DNA of 64,000 bases, from assembly GCF_042186555.1 (NCBI RefSeq), contig NC_133336.1:37932338-37996337 (forward strand), read 5' to 3'. Below, piece after piece: positions 8,084-19,249 of this stretch. Made by a program: the position numbers and the translations under genes. The notes under the pieces were generated by a model. It was not told the DNA's origin. It saw only the letters and a program-made list of their open reading frames with translations, and searched no databases. Each line of letters starts with the position of its first letter. Within the stretch, counting starts at the first letter, position 1. The DNA comes from Aquarana catesbeiana (Eukaryota > Chordata > Amphibia > Anura > Ranidae).

Positions 8084-9118
8084 CTTCTAACCCTAATGAT
8101 CACTACTAACCCTAATGATTACCACTATCCCTAATGATCACTTCTAACCTTAATGATTACTACTAGTCCTAACCCTAATGATTACCACTAACCTTAACCC
8201 TAATGATTAATTCTAACCCTAATAATTACTACTAACCCTAACCCTAATGATTACTACTAACCCTAATGATTACTGCTAACCCTAATGATTACTACTAACC
8301 CTAATGATCACTTCTAACCTTAATGATTACTACTAGCCCTAACCCTAATGATTACCACTAACCCTAACTAATACTTCTAACCCTAATGATTACTACTAAC
8401 CCTAACCCTAATGATTACCATTAACCCTAACCCTAATGATTACCACTAACCCTAATGATCACTTCTAACCCTAATGATTACTACTAACCCTAACCCTAAT
8501 GATTATCACTAACCTTAACCCTAATAATTAGTACTAACCCTAACCCTAAAGATTACTACTAACCCTAATGATTACCGCTAACCCTAACCCTAATGAATAC
8601 TACTATCCCTAATGATCACTTCTAACCCTAATGATTACCGCTAACCCTAAAGATTACTATTAACCCTAACAATAATGATTACCACTAACCCTTACCCTAA
8701 TGATTACCACTAACCCTAACCTTAATGATTACCGCTAACCCTAATGATTACTACTTACCCTAATGATTACCGCTAACCCTAAAGATTACTACTAACCCTA
8801 ACAAATGATTACCATAACCCTAACCCTAATGATTACTACTAACCCTAACCTTAATGATTAAGGCTAACCCTAACCCTAACGATTACTGCTAACCCTAATG
8901 ATTACCGCTAACCCTAACTCTAATGATTACAACTAACCCTAACCCCAATGATCACTTCTAACCCTAATGATTACTACTAACCCTAACCCTAATGATTACT
9001 TCTAACCCTAATGATTATTATTAACCCTAACCCTAATGATTACCACTAACCCTAATGATTATCACTAACCCTAATGATTACTGCTAACTCTAATAATTAC
9101 TACTAACCCTAACCCTTT
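8084..9118. repeat. Telomere-like minisatellite (CTAACCCTAATGATTACTA units)
   Basis: About 1 kb of units of 19 bases (TAACCCTAATGATTACTAC), often extended to 25 by one extra CCTAAC hexamer. Variants such as GATCACTTC and GATTACCGC are scattered through the array. The CCCTAA core equals the vertebrate telomeric hexamer, but the units are interrupted by ATGATTACTA, so this is an interstitial telomere-like satellite and not a telomere. Confidence 0.9.
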
Positions 9119-9843
9119 AACCAAAAAAAAAACAGCAAAACGCATCAAAAATGAGTCAAGAACACGCATTCAAAGACCTCAAAACCTACCAGAAACGCAT
9201 TAATTGCAACACGCATGGGTGTGAACCTAGCCTGAATGTAATGCAGTATTAACCATTAGGGAGGCTTGTCCTGTCTATTACTGTGGATCTATTGATCCAC
9301 AAAGATTTAATTGAAGATAGTCTCTGGGTGTGTTTCATCACCATGTCACCATGTACTGGGATTGCACTGCCCCGGTTTGTTACACATTTTCTCGGTCTGG
9401 TCTATCCACTTAGCGCTTTGCTCTTTGTGCTATATATTGAACGAGGCTAACGGTGCCGGTGTCTCATCTTCAGCGTTAGTCTTTCATTTTAAAAGACTTG
9501 GAAGGCAAGCAAGCAGCTCACTGAATAAATAAGTGTTCTCCTACACAAAAATCCATGTCATAGAGAGATCGGGGAGGTGGAAGAGCAGCCCCTGAAGATG
9601 CACCGTCTGAGCAATAGGATAAATTACTCTTAAGTAAAAGCAGTGCAACTTGTTTGATTGATCTCCCTACAGGGAGACGGGGCATTACAGAGTATGGGAA
9701 AAGGGAAAAGCTTGGTAAAGGAAGCAGGCAGAATGGAACAGCATCTCAGTCTATGTAGAAATGTACTGTACGTCTTCCTGTAAAGTATCGATGTTAAACA
9801 TGCAGACGAAATACACACATCCGTATATGGGAGCTATTTGTTT
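9119..9843. other. No recognisable gene
   Basis: After an A-run, 9130-9235 carries the phrase GTGTGAACCTAGCC, typical of one end of frog MITEs. The rest (to the Tc1 element) shows no open frame, repeat or RNA gene that I can support. Confidence 0.5.
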
Positions 9844-9845
9844 TA

Positions 9846-11494
9846 CAATTGTGCTCTTAAGTTTACATACCCTGGCAGAATTTATGATTTCTTAGCCATT
9901 TTTCACAGAATATGAATGATAACACAAAAACTTTTCTTTCACTCATGGTTAGTGTTTGGCTGAAGTCATTTATTATCAATCAACTGTGTTTACTGTTTTT
10001 AAATCATAATCACAACAGAAACTACCCAAATGACCCTGATCAAAAGTTTACATACCCTGGTGATTTTGGCCTGCTAACATGCACACAAGTTGACACAAAG
10101 GGGTTTGAATGGCTATTAAAGGTAACCATCCTCACTTGTGATCTGTTTGCTTGTAATTAGTGTGTGTGTATAAAAGGTCAATGAGTTTCTGGATTCCTGA
10201 CAGACCCTTATGTCTTTCATCCAGTGCTGCACTGACATTTCTGCATTCTGAGTCATGGGGAAAGCAAAAGAATTGTCAAAGGATCTGCGGGAAAAGGTAG
10301 TTGAACTGTATAAAACAGGAAAGGGATATAATATATCCAAGGAATTGAGAATGCCAATCAGCAGTGTTCAAAGTCTAATCAAGAAGTGGAAAATGAGGGG
10401 TTCTGTTGAAACCAAACCCTGGTCAGGTAGACCAACTAAAATTTCAGCCACAACTGCAAGGAAAATAGTTTGGGATGTAAAGAAAAACCCACAAATAACT
10501 TCAGGTGAAATACAGGACTCTCTGAAAACATGTGGTGTGGCTGTTTCAAGATGCACAATAAGGAGGCACTTGAAGAAAGATGGGCTGCATGGTCGAGTCG
10601 CCAGAGGAAAGTCATTACTACCCAAATGCCACAAAGTATCCTGCTTACAATATGTTAAACAGCACAGAGACAAGCCTAAAATCTTCTAGCACAAACTCAT
10701 TTGGAGTGATGTGACCAATATTGAGCTTTTTGGCCACAACCATAAAGGCTACATTTGGAGAGGAGTCAACAAGGCCTATGATGAAAGGTACACCATTCCT
10801 ACTGTGAAACACAGAGGTGGAACGCTGATGTTTTGGGGATGTGTGAGCTACAAAGGCACAGGAAATTTGGTTGAAATTGATGGCAAGATGAATGCAGTAT
10901 GTTATCAAAAAATACTGGAGGAACATTTTTTTATTAATCAGCCAGGAAGCTGCGCATGAGACGTACTTGGACATTCCAACATGACAATGATCCAAAACAC
11001 AAGGCCAAGTCGACCTGTCATTGGCTACAGCAGAATAAAATGAAGGTTCTGTAGTGGCCATCTCAGTCTCCTGACCTCAATATCACTGAGCCACTCTGGG
11101 GAGATCTCAAACATACAGTTCATGCAAGACAGCCCAAGAATTTACAGGAACTGGAGGCCTTTTGCCAAGAGGAATGGGCAGCTTTACCATCTGAGAAGAT
11201 AAAGAGCCTCATCCACAAATACCACAAAAGACTTCAAGCTGTCATTGCTGTTAAAGGGGGCAATACACGGTAATAAGAACTGGGGTGTGTAAACTTTTGA
11301 TCAGGGTCATTTGGGTAGTTTATGTTGCCATTATGATTTAAAAAGAGTAAACACAGTTGACTGATAATAAATGGCTTCAGCCAAACACTAACCATGAGTG
11401 AAAGAAAAGTTTTTGTCTTATTATTCATATTCTCAGAAAAATGGCCAAGAAATCATAAATTCTGCCAGGGTATGTAAACTTATGAGTACAACTG
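9846..11494 (+). mobile_element. Tc1-type transposon, complete ends, dead transposase
   Basis: TA dinucleotides at 9844-9845 and 11495-11496 flank inverted ends of about 210 bp. The left end reads CAATTGTGCTCTTAAGTTTACATACCCTGG and the right end is its inverted, slightly diverged partner. Each long end holds a second inner copy of the AAAAGTTTACATACCC motif (near 10042 and 11290, inverted), the usual double binding site of long-IR Tc1 elements. The length (1649 bp) is normal. Confidence 0.92.
10255..11273 (+). pseudogene. Tc1 transposase, broken
   Basis: ATG at 10255 starts MGKAKELSKDLREKVVELY, a Tc1 paired-like N-terminal helix-turn-helix, with a GRPTK AT-hook-like linker. Codon 145 is TAG (10687-10689) where relatives have a Trp codon. 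The same frame resumes with WSDVTNIELFG (first catalytic Asp kept) until a frameshift near 10945, after which FQHDNDPKH (second Asp) and SPDLNITEPLWG (Glu kept) are in other frames. More stops follow. The frame ends at TAA 11271-11273, directly before the right inverted repeat. No functional product is expected. Confidence 0.9.
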
Positions 11495-11496
11495 TA

Positions 11497-12079
11497 TCTC
11501 CCACAGGATTTGTATTTCTGTCCATCCAGTTCTAAAATATACACAGCTCTACCACACACCACATTCATGTTTGATAGGGCAGAAGACCTGAATTTTTTCT
11601 GTTTCAGTTATACAAGTTTTTTTGTTGCATTGAGAGTCAGATAAATATCATGCAGCCCCTGCTAGAGTGCATGTAGACAGAAAGTGGCTGCAAAAAGGTT
11701 GATTGAGATTAGCAACACTGAAATGCAACAATGGATGAAAAAAGGTGAATACAGGTATTTTTTTAACAAAAACAATAGGCGTGTGCAGGGGGTGCACCAG
11801 GTGTGCTTGGGGACACCCTAATCCCTATGCGCAATGCCAGTTCCCCTACTGCCTGGGCTTCCCCTTGTGTTAGCCCCCCTGCCACACAATGCTGCTGGCT
11901 TCCCTCCTCTCCTCTCCCCCTGGCTACTGTGGGGGGATATTTCACGATGGAGAGCAGGGGAAGGGGCTAGTAAATATGTAATTTACCAGCTGTTTCCTTT
12001 TCTAAATGAACACAGTAAACACAGTCACTCACTGCGTATATTCTAACTGAAGCATAGTAAACTGTGTTTCCTATGCTTT
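11497..12079. other. Intergenic, with the left end of an ATAGGCGTGTGC MITE
   Basis: 11775-11830 matches the left end of the small MITE at 17969-18246 (ATAGGCGTGTGC, then GTGTGC-TGGGGACACCCTAAT). Its right end is not found nearby. The remainder shows nothing recognisable. Confidence 0.5.
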
Positions 12080-12236
12080 TGCAGCACATCCCTCGCAGGA
12101 GCCACTGGTGAATAGGGATCCCCCACCCTGCACAGCCAGGCACACTGAATTTTCCACAGGCTCATCGGTTTGTTTGTTTTTGTTTTTTTTTTTAATTTAA
12201 CGGTTAATAGCTTGGATGGGGGTATTAAGGGGTATT

Positions 12237-13420
12237 CAATAGATCCAATCAATAATTGCGCTATTACAAAATTCTATAGGTGATAGCTGCCGGCATGTAA
12301 CAATGTGGTGAACAGTGTACAAATGAATAAATATAAAACACATGCAGCGCTAAAGATGTGCGTTTACATATTCAACATATATTTGTGAATAAGTGCTGAA
12401 AACATAGTAAATACCTATTAGGTAATATGTGTATTTGTCTAACACATAAACAAATTAAAATAAAAGTCCATAGAAGTGTGATAAATCATATGTTGGTTAA
12501 AAACACATGGGGGTTCATAGGCATAGATGGTGCCACAACTTCACATGGGGTGGAGACTGGAACCAACTCTGTATAGAGACACTTCACACATGGATCATCT
12601 GTGTTCCAAAAGAAGACTGCGAATGGTAAAAATGGGTATCCTTACCAGAAAAGGTGGACACAGTCACCGTACGGTGGAGTGTCATACAGACTTGATGGAT
12701 CCAACGATCCCAGGGATATCTAGCTGGAGAGGTCCTGACGGGGAGTCACGTCCAGGGCGACCGTCACCGTTCGAGGGTGTGGAAGTTCTCGATCAGGATG
12801 TCAATCAGGATGTCTGTCTCAGATGGACGGAGTGTGTGAAGAAAAAATGGCTAGGGCTCAGCAGGATCCCAATCATGAAAGGAGACAAGAGCAAAAATTC
12901 TCCACATAGGGCATAAATCAATTAAATAAGGGGCTTTTATTGAAAAGCTGGAAAAAGTGCTAAACAACGCACTCCAATGTATAAAACGTGATCACAAAGA
13001 GAATAAAAATGAAATAAAATCGCGTGATAGCAAGGCATTTATAGGCATTTATAGGCATTAGCTAATGACACTCCACCGTACGGTGACTGTGTCCACCTTT
13101 TCTGGTAAGGATACCCATTTTTACCATTCGCAGTCTTCTTTTGGAACGCAGATGATCCATGTGTGAAGTGTCTCTATACAGAGTTGGTTCCAGTCTCCAC
13201 CCCATGTGAAGTTGTGGCACCATCTATGCCTATGAACCCCCATGTGTTTTTAACCAACATATGATTTATCACACTTCTATGGACTTTTATTTTAATTTGT
13301 TTATGTGTTAGACAAATTCACATATTACCTAATAGGTATTTACTATGTTTTCAGCACTTTTTCACAAATATATGTTGAATATGTAAACGCACATCTTTAG
13401 CGCTGCATGTGTTTTATATT
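12237..13420. mobile_element. Inverted pair of Penelope-like terminal repeats
   Basis: The 14-mer TATTAAGGGGTATT occurs at 12223-12236 and 13421-13434, a target duplication inside the old LTR. The insert is a foldback: arms 12327-12688 and 13063-13424 are near-perfect inverted copies, with a loop of about 375 bases. The right arm read on + has GTGTCCA, eight bases, then GGTAAGG (13104-13110), the box shared with the other Penelope-like terminal repeats, and ends near CAGCGCTAAAG read outward. The duplication length and outward 3' ends fit a Penelope-like element better than a MITE. No coding frame is kept. Confidence 0.6.
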
Positions 13421-14058
13421 TATTAAGGGGTATTATGGGATTCTCACTTGACTCGAACAAAGACTCTTCAGGGACACTTCAAATACATACACTCCTCTTC
13501 CTCCAGCACATCACTTGCTTGCAGAAACACTCAGGCCCAGCTGGAACACTGTTTAAGGGATCTGACAAGGCCCTCAGCCAGATCCAGCAAAAGCCCTTTA
13601 CAGGCAGGGGTCATGGACCCCTTTGGTGTGTAGAAAAGTCCAGATACCTGTGGCTACTGATCCCAGAACCTCCTCTTCCGGCACTGCCAGCCCACCTGGC
13701 TGGAGCTGCCCCTTTCACTAGCCCTCCTGGCTAATCTTCCACAGTCCTCCCAGACTGACTCTACAACCATCTTAGACTGCTACTCCTCAGTCCTCTCAGG
13801 CTGTCTTCTCCCTGGAGATCCCCGGACATGTCCGCTTGCTCCTGCTGTCCTCACTCTTGCTCCCGTGCCTCTGGACAGGCCTCCTCCTTGTGCTTTCAAA
13901 GGATCCCTCCGGCACCCGAACCCCAGGCCCGAGGTCACCCCCCCAGACTAGGAGGCAACCCTCAATGGCCTCGGACAGCCTCCTCAGCATTCCATCTCCA
14001 GCTTCCACCTGCACTCCACACTGCCCCTGTTGGGCGACTCAGAATATTTAAGAGGTGT

Positions 14059-14932
14059 TAGACATGTGCAATTCGTTTCGTTACAAATTCGTTTTTTAAC
14101 GAATTTCGACAAATTCGGAAATATTTGGATAAATTAGTATTCGTTCCTTTCAAATTTGGCTGTTAGTGAATGTAACTTCCAGTACCTATAATTTAACAGT
14201 TAGTTATTATTTGTTAGTTAGTTAATCTTTCTAATTTTCGGATTTTCTTTCTTATTTTCAGATTTTCGAATTTACGAATTTATGAACGAAAACCCGTTTA
14301 ACAAATTTTTCCAAATATTCGTAAATTTGAATATTCAAAAATTCATAAATTCGAAAATTCGGAAATTTGAAATTTGAAAATCCAAAAACCTGAAAATTTT
14401 AAAATCTGAAATTATAACTAACTAAATAATAACTTAACTATTACTAATTATTAAATTATAGGTATTGGAAATTCCTTTCAAATTTGGCTGTTAGTGAATG
14501 TAACGAATACAAATTTATCCGAAGTTACGAATTATCCGAAATAACGAATGCCGTATCTGAACAAATGGAATGCATCAAATTAATAACAATAAATAACAAT
14601 AATAATGATAAAAACCATTTATTATTATTTATTATTAATTTGTTCTGTTCCATTTTTTTAGATGCGGCATTCCTTATTTTGGATAATTCATAACTTCGGA
14701 TACATTTGCATTCCTTACGTTTACAAACAGCCAAATTTGAAAGGAAATTCCAATACCTTTAATGTAATAGTTAGTTATTATTAATTAGTTAGTTAGCGAT
14801 TCGTTCGAATTTTTGGATATTCTTTCAAATTTACGAATTTACTAATTTATGAATTGCGATCAAAACAAATGACCTGAAAAAAAAAATGAATGAAAGGAAA
14901 AAGGACACATTTTTCGGCAGTGCACATGTTTA
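14059..14932. mobile_element. AT-rich hAT-type MITE nested in the LTR
   Basis: Ends TAGACATGTGCA (14059-14070) and TGCACATGTTTA (14921-14932) are inverted with one mismatch. Flanking octamers AGAGGTGT and AGAGGTGC differ at one base; the uninterrupted LTR copy reads TTTAAGAGGGGCC there. The interior is made of TTCGAATTT/AAATTCG-type short inverted repeats and would fold extensively. The frames at 14484-14734 are by-products. Confidence 0.75.
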
Positions 14933-15220
14933 AGAGGTGCCCTCCCCCTGCCAGCCCATTTTGCCGAGGATTGGTTGGGGCCTTCATCAATACTCCAGGC
15001 AGCTCCTCCTAACCTCCCTCCCATTCTTCTGGAAGTTTCTCCAAAGTTCCAGCAAGTAGGGGGAGGTATCAGAGATGCTGCCTGATGAGTCATCCAGCCT
15101 CCCTGAGTCATTCACCCTGACCCTGATTCACAGGCTTGGTTGCCAGCCAAGCCAAACAATTTACCTACACTACAAAAACCTATGTACACTAACTAGCACT
15201 CTACACTAGAGGGTGCTACA

Positions 15221-16041
15221 CTTCAGTTTGTGAATGAACAGGAAGCCTCTCAGTACAGAGCACTTCCCATTCATTCATTGTCCAGTGCAGGTGCGGCTGC
15301 AGAAAAAGGCCTGTGTGTTTGAGCTTTGGGGTGCACACCCTAATGCAATAGATTGTACACACCTACAAATGTCATTGACTTTGGGTTTTCATCTACTTTT
15401 ATTAGTTATAGGGAGACATCTAAACAGCTCTGCTCTAATAACCCATGCAGGCTTTTTCTGCTTAATACGGAGTTCCTCCTTAAATGACATTACTGACAAA
15501 ATCTTTGCTAATTTTTAAATGTGAATCTGTGCACCATCCAAACATTTTATGTTGACATTTTAAGGCACAAATAATATTATAAGATACTTTTTTTTTTCCG
15601 GATCTCCTCTGTAGCATTTTCCAGAATATTTGATGATAACGGATAGATTATGTCTGTGAAAAGGTTACACATATCTTTGCATAGGAAAACAAATCAGTCA
15701 TTGTGATGAGACACGTAGAGTTAATTCCTGATATTAAATATGGAGATTAGGGAAGGTTGTAGCATTTGCTATGTTTAAAGCAAACCGTTTACGCGGGATG
15801 ATTCCCATATCTAGAAATGTTGTTTCAATAGCCAGATTACCATTTAAAGTGTAACTGCTCTTTTATGGGGAAAAAAAATTAAATTTGCATATAAAATGCA
15901 GTCTAGGGTCGAGTTTGCAAATATGACCCTTTTCCAGAAACGTGCGATAGTTGGAATTTGCAAATCAAAACCAACAAACACAACAGTAATACAGTCACTT
16001 CTAACCATTCTCAATTCAAATCTCAAGGCTGATCGTGTCAA
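15221..16041. other. Mostly unassigned sequence
   Basis: 15320-15375 resembles the right end of the ATAGGCGTGTGC MITE (GAGCTTTGGGGTGCACACCCTAAT). Otherwise the stretch appears single copy within the window and no exon or RNA is recognised. Confidence 0.4.
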
Positions 16042-16145
16042 GTAGGGATGAGCCCAGCTGCCCTGGATTCTGTTTGAGCAGGGTTCACATAACTTCAAAG
16101 AAGTTTGAATGCTGAACTTCAAGCCCACTGAAGTCAATAGGAGCT
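16042..16145 (+). mobile_element. Left end of a TAGGGATGAGC hAT element
   Basis: TAGGGATGAGCC at 16042 matches the TIR of the 402-3319 palindrome, followed by GAACTTCAAGCCCACTGAAGTCAATAGGAG, similar in style to the GTCTATGGGA stretch of that element. A matching right end was not found, so it is a fragment or strongly diverged. Confidence 0.45.
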
Positions 16146-16311
16146 ACCATCTGTCAAATTAAAAATGCACATTTTCTGGGTTAATAGGTGTCAAATAGGG
16201 TGTAAAAAAAAGCATGGAGGGTAACCACTGCCCTGAGGAACCGGTACCACTGCAAAAATAATTTACCAAAATTCTATTCAGCCTGTAGCAGTGATTTTTT
16301 TAAATACTTAA

Positions 16312-16788
16312 AGTCTCTCTTTAAAAAAAAAATAAATAAATAACAAACATGTTATACTTACCTCCTCTATGCAGTTGGTTTTGCACAGAGAAGCCCCGGT
16401 CCTCCTCTTCTTGGGTCCCTTTTCGCTGCTCCTGGCCCCTCCCTCCTGACGAGTGCCCCCATAGACCAGCAGCTTGCCATGGGGGCACCCGAGCCAATCT
16501 GCAGCCCCGTGTGTCCATTTAGACACGCAGCTGCCATTCGGCCCTGCCCCCTCTCTCCCCTGATTGGCTAACTGACTTTGATTGACAGCTTTGGGAGCCA
16601 ATGGCGCCGCGGCTGTGCCCCAGCCAATCAGGAGGAGAGTCCCGGACGGCCAAGGGAATTGACATGGATAGAGAAGGGGCTCAGGGCAAGTGTTGGGGGG
16701 TGTTAGGGTGCCTGCTACACACAGAAGGGTTTTTATCTTAATGCATCGAATGCATTAAGAGAAAAAACCTTTTGCCTTTACAACCCCT
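16312..16788 (+). mobile_element. TTAA-flanked MITE (AACAAACATGTTATACTTACCT family)
   Basis: TTAA flanks both sides (16308-16311, 16789-16792). Hallmarks are ACAAACATGTTATACTTACC near the left, two CCAATCA boxes in the centre, and at the right a hairpin of TTATCTTAATGCAT with its inverse, then CCTTT-ACAACC. Related copies are at 38115-38597, 47000-47420 (-), 56127-56562, and a split copy ending at 63117. TTAA duplications suggest piggyBac-type mobilisation. Confidence 0.6.
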
Positions 16789-16792
16789 TTAA

Positions 16793-17700
16793 TCACTTGC
16801 TGCCTGCCATATAGCAAAATGACGTCAGCAAAGTGGTTGTGTTATTCTGACCCGACGTCATATGGCGTGGTCAGGATAACAAGCTGCTGCGTGCCCCCGA
16901 GGGGGCACATTGCGGCAATCGTTGTTGCGGCGTGTTAGTCTGACACACCGCAACTCCGATCTGACAGAGAAAAAATTTTTTTTGTACAAAAACACCGCGC
17001 TTGCTCAGTAATAGCAGCTCACACAACAAAAAAAGGAAATTTGTAAACAGTGCAGGTATATATAGTGTAGCGCTAATTTAAATGACAAAAACTAATGAGA
17101 TAGCAAAAGAGGATATATCAAACAATTGTTCATAACACCATGCGTTCAAAATGGTACTGAAAAACACTTCAATATATATCTATTGCATAGAAAATCTGAT
17201 GACCAAAAAAGTCCCAAACAGATGGTGGTGTTCATACACCACATAGATGAAATAGAAAGAAGTAATACACAATAATTGGATCCCCCGTATGGAAGCAATG
17301 CAGGCTTACCGGAACCGTTGGACTCATAGAGACGTTTGTCCCCTGAGTCAGTAATGCTTGTATTGCCACCAGGCAATGAGGTGGGGTCTCTCAGTGGAAC
17401 AATATGAAATCCAGATGTTGTTTCTAAGGCTCCCGGCACAATTTTTTCGTGTATAGCCCAATTTCGTGGTAGCTGCGCATGCTTTTCAAATCCAATAGGT
17501 TTCCTGATCAGATCAGATCAGAAAAACTTTTTTTTTTTCAAAAAATTTTCAAAATTTTTGGGTCTTTTTTTATTCGTTTAGCAAAAAATAAAAACCGCAC
17601 AGGTGATCAAATACCACCAAATGAAAGCTCTATTTGTGGGAACAAAATGATAAAAATTTAGTTGTCCGCTGACTTGTGGGAAATAAAAAAAAAAAAACCT
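16793..17700 (-). mobile_element. TTAA-flanked repeat (AACCACTT family), interrupted
   Basis: It starts at the TTAA that ends the preceding MITE, with CACTTGCTGCCTGCC. The inner part resumes at about 17535 with AAAAATAAAAACCGCACAGGTGATCAAATACC, AAAGCTCTATTTGTGG, as in the complete copies at 19250-20236 and 30096-31048. The outer right end is missing. A Penelope-like terminal repeat separates the two parts. Confidence 0.55.
17040..17450 (-). mobile_element. Penelope-like terminal repeat fragment
   Basis: Read on the - strand it has GAGTCCA, eight bases, GGTAAG (complement at 17303-17318), the box found in three other terminal repeat families here, and it runs to TAGCGCTACAC near 17070, the same style of 3' end as 62961-62980. 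No hammerhead core is left. Identity is inferred from these shared marks. Confidence 0.45.
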
Positions 17701-17968
17701 GACGACAGTGTAGTCTGGGACTGGGGGACACCCAGGCACTAGGCGCCTAAAGGAAAAACTTGACACACAGAGTGGTTGAGAATGCAGAGTATATTCTTAA
17801 TAGTTCCAGATACAATATTTGAATCTTCTCAACAGTAATAACTAAGGAGACAGAACTCCGGAGAGTGAGCAGAAGACCAAGGAAGATAGTAATTGACACT
17901 GAGAAGGGAAGAAGGCAGGTGCAGTACCCTCAATAGTGGAGAAGTCTGCAAAGTACTCCATGCCAATC
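17451..17968. other. Repeat-derived and unassigned sequence
   Basis: 17535-17680 belongs to the interrupted TTAA repeat above. 17690-17968 is unassigned. The GATCA run at 17505-17522 is a short tandem repeat. Confidence 0.4.
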
Positions 17969-18246
17969 ATAGGCGTGTGCACTGGGTGTGCCAGATGTGC
18001 CTGGGTACACCCTAATCACCCCAATGCGCATTAGCATTATCGCTCTGTGTGGCTGCAGAAAGATGTGAAAGATCTCCCTCTTACCAGCTCTGCCATAAGA
18101 GAAGTGTTTACACACTTCTCTTTCACATTGCCGGCAGGGAGATTAATGTGTCGGGGGTCATATACTGTATATGTAGATACACACGCACACACATGTTTTT
18201 GAGCTTTAGGGTGCACACCCTAATTCATTAGGTTGCAAACACCTAT
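17969..18246 (+). mobile_element. Small MITE, ATAGGCGTGTGC ends
   Basis: Left end ATAGGCGTGTGCA and right end TGCAAACACCTAT are inverted with a few mismatches. Inner sides carry ACACCCTAAT on both arms (left GTACACCCTAATCACC, right GTGCACACCCTAAT). A full inverted copy is at 61605-61880 and partial ones at 11775 and 15320. Confidence 0.65.
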
Positions 18247-18310
18247 GATACTAATCCCTATGCTGTACCTTCCCCTCTGGAACCTGTCCCTGCGCTGTCC
18301 CTATCCCTAA

Positions 18311-18726
18311 GAGCCCTTTCACACTGGGGCGGTTTGCAGGCGCTATTGCGCTAATAATAGCGCCTGCAAACCGACCCGAAAGTGCCGCTGCTGTGTATCC
18401 AGTGTGAAAGCCCCGAGGGCTTTCACACTGGAGCGATGCGCTGGCAGGACGGTAAAAAAAGTCCTGCCAGCAGCATCTTCGGAGCGGTGAAGGAGCGGTG
18501 TGTATACCGCTCCTTTACTGCTCCTGCCCATTGAAATCAATGGGACGGCGCGGCTATACCGCCGGCAAAGCGCCTCTGCAGAGGCGCTTTGCGGTGGTAT
18601 TTAACCCTTTCTCGGCCGCTAGCGGGGGGGTAAAACCCCCCCGCTAGCGGCCGCATACCGACGGTAAAACGCCACTAATAATAGCGGCGTTTTACCGCCG
18701 CCCCCCGCCCCAGTGTGAAAGGGCTC
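18311..18726. mobile_element. Harbinger-type hairpin MITE, TAA target site
   Basis: TAA flanks both sides (18308-18310, 18727-18729). Ends GAGCCCTTTCACACTGGGGC and GCCCCAGTGTGAAAGGGCTC are perfectly inverted. The interior consists of several nested GC-rich hairpins (for example AGCGCCTGCAAACCG with its inverse, and CCGCTAGCGGGGGGG with its inverse). A related, eroded copy lies at about 34950-35259. The three-base TWA duplication points to PIF/Harbinger-type movement. Confidence 0.75.
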
Positions 18727-18739
18727 TAACAAGCAGGTT

Positions 18740-18904
18740 CATACCTCCCAACTTTTTGAGATGGGAACGAGGGAAAAAAATTCATTTTATATACTATATA
18801 GATCAGACCAAAATGAGGGACAAATGAGGAGGAAAGAGGGACAGAGGGACATTGTTCCAAATCAGGGACAGTCCCTCCAAATCAGGGACAGTTGGGAGCT
18901 ATGC
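18740..18904 (+). mobile_element. Short MITE, CATACCTCCCAACTT ends
   Basis: CATACCTCCCAACTTTTTGAG at the left and GGGACAGTTGGGAGCTATG at the right are inverted. Inside are repeated AGAGGGACA and ATCAGGGACAGT motifs. Related copies: 23465-24211, and 47476-48642 with its inverted twin 54905-56071. Confidence 0.65.
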
Positions 18905-19245
18905 GGGTTTCAGAACCCAACCTCATCACACACACAATGCACACCAACTGCAGTATGCAAGGGCTTTTTATAAGCTCTGCCCTCACTAAAGATGGACACC
19001 CAGGTGATAGCATCCAATCGCACGGCAGTTCACCTGGTGACTTGTATGGAGGTCTAAGAGGAATGAGTATTCCTCCCATCCTCCACTCTTCCAGCAAGGT
19101 GGATGTGGATGTGTCGGGAGATCAACCTGCACCTGCCTACAACCTGGTGCACATGACCAGTCCTGACAGTACCGAGTAAGCCATGGAGTTGGCTTTCAAG
19201 AGACTCTACTGCTTTGCCCTGAATGGATAAGGGAACGGAATCTCT
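18905..19245. other. Unassigned
   Basis: No repeat partner in the window and no credible exon. The frames here lack splice sites or recognisable domains. Confidence 0.4.
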
Positions 19246-19249
19246 TTAA

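Larger units (their letters stand above)
12080..15220 (+). mobile_element. Old solo LTR with two nested insertions
   Basis: The segments 12080-12236, 13435-14058 and 14941-15220 together align in order with the uninterrupted LTR at 40289-41280: shared blocks include GGTGAATAGGGATC, CCTGCACAGCCAGGCACAC, GCCCACCTGGCTG, TATTTAAGAGG and the terminal AGGGTGCTACA. It begins TGCAGC (TGTAGC in the younger copy) and ends GCTACA. Flanking tetramers CTTT and CTTC differ by one base, as in an aged 4-bp duplication. No internal retroviral or gypsy genes remain. The class (gypsy-type or other LTR element) cannot be decided from the LTR. Confidence 0.75.

Noticed and set aside
8084..9118. True telomere
   Set aside because: CCCTAA units are interrupted by a regular spacer and the array is flanked by ordinary DNA on both sides.
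12527..12916. 129-codon frame in the Penelope-like inverted pair
   Set aside because: Covers one arm and the loop; no RT or endonuclease motif, and the mirrored arm has no equivalent.
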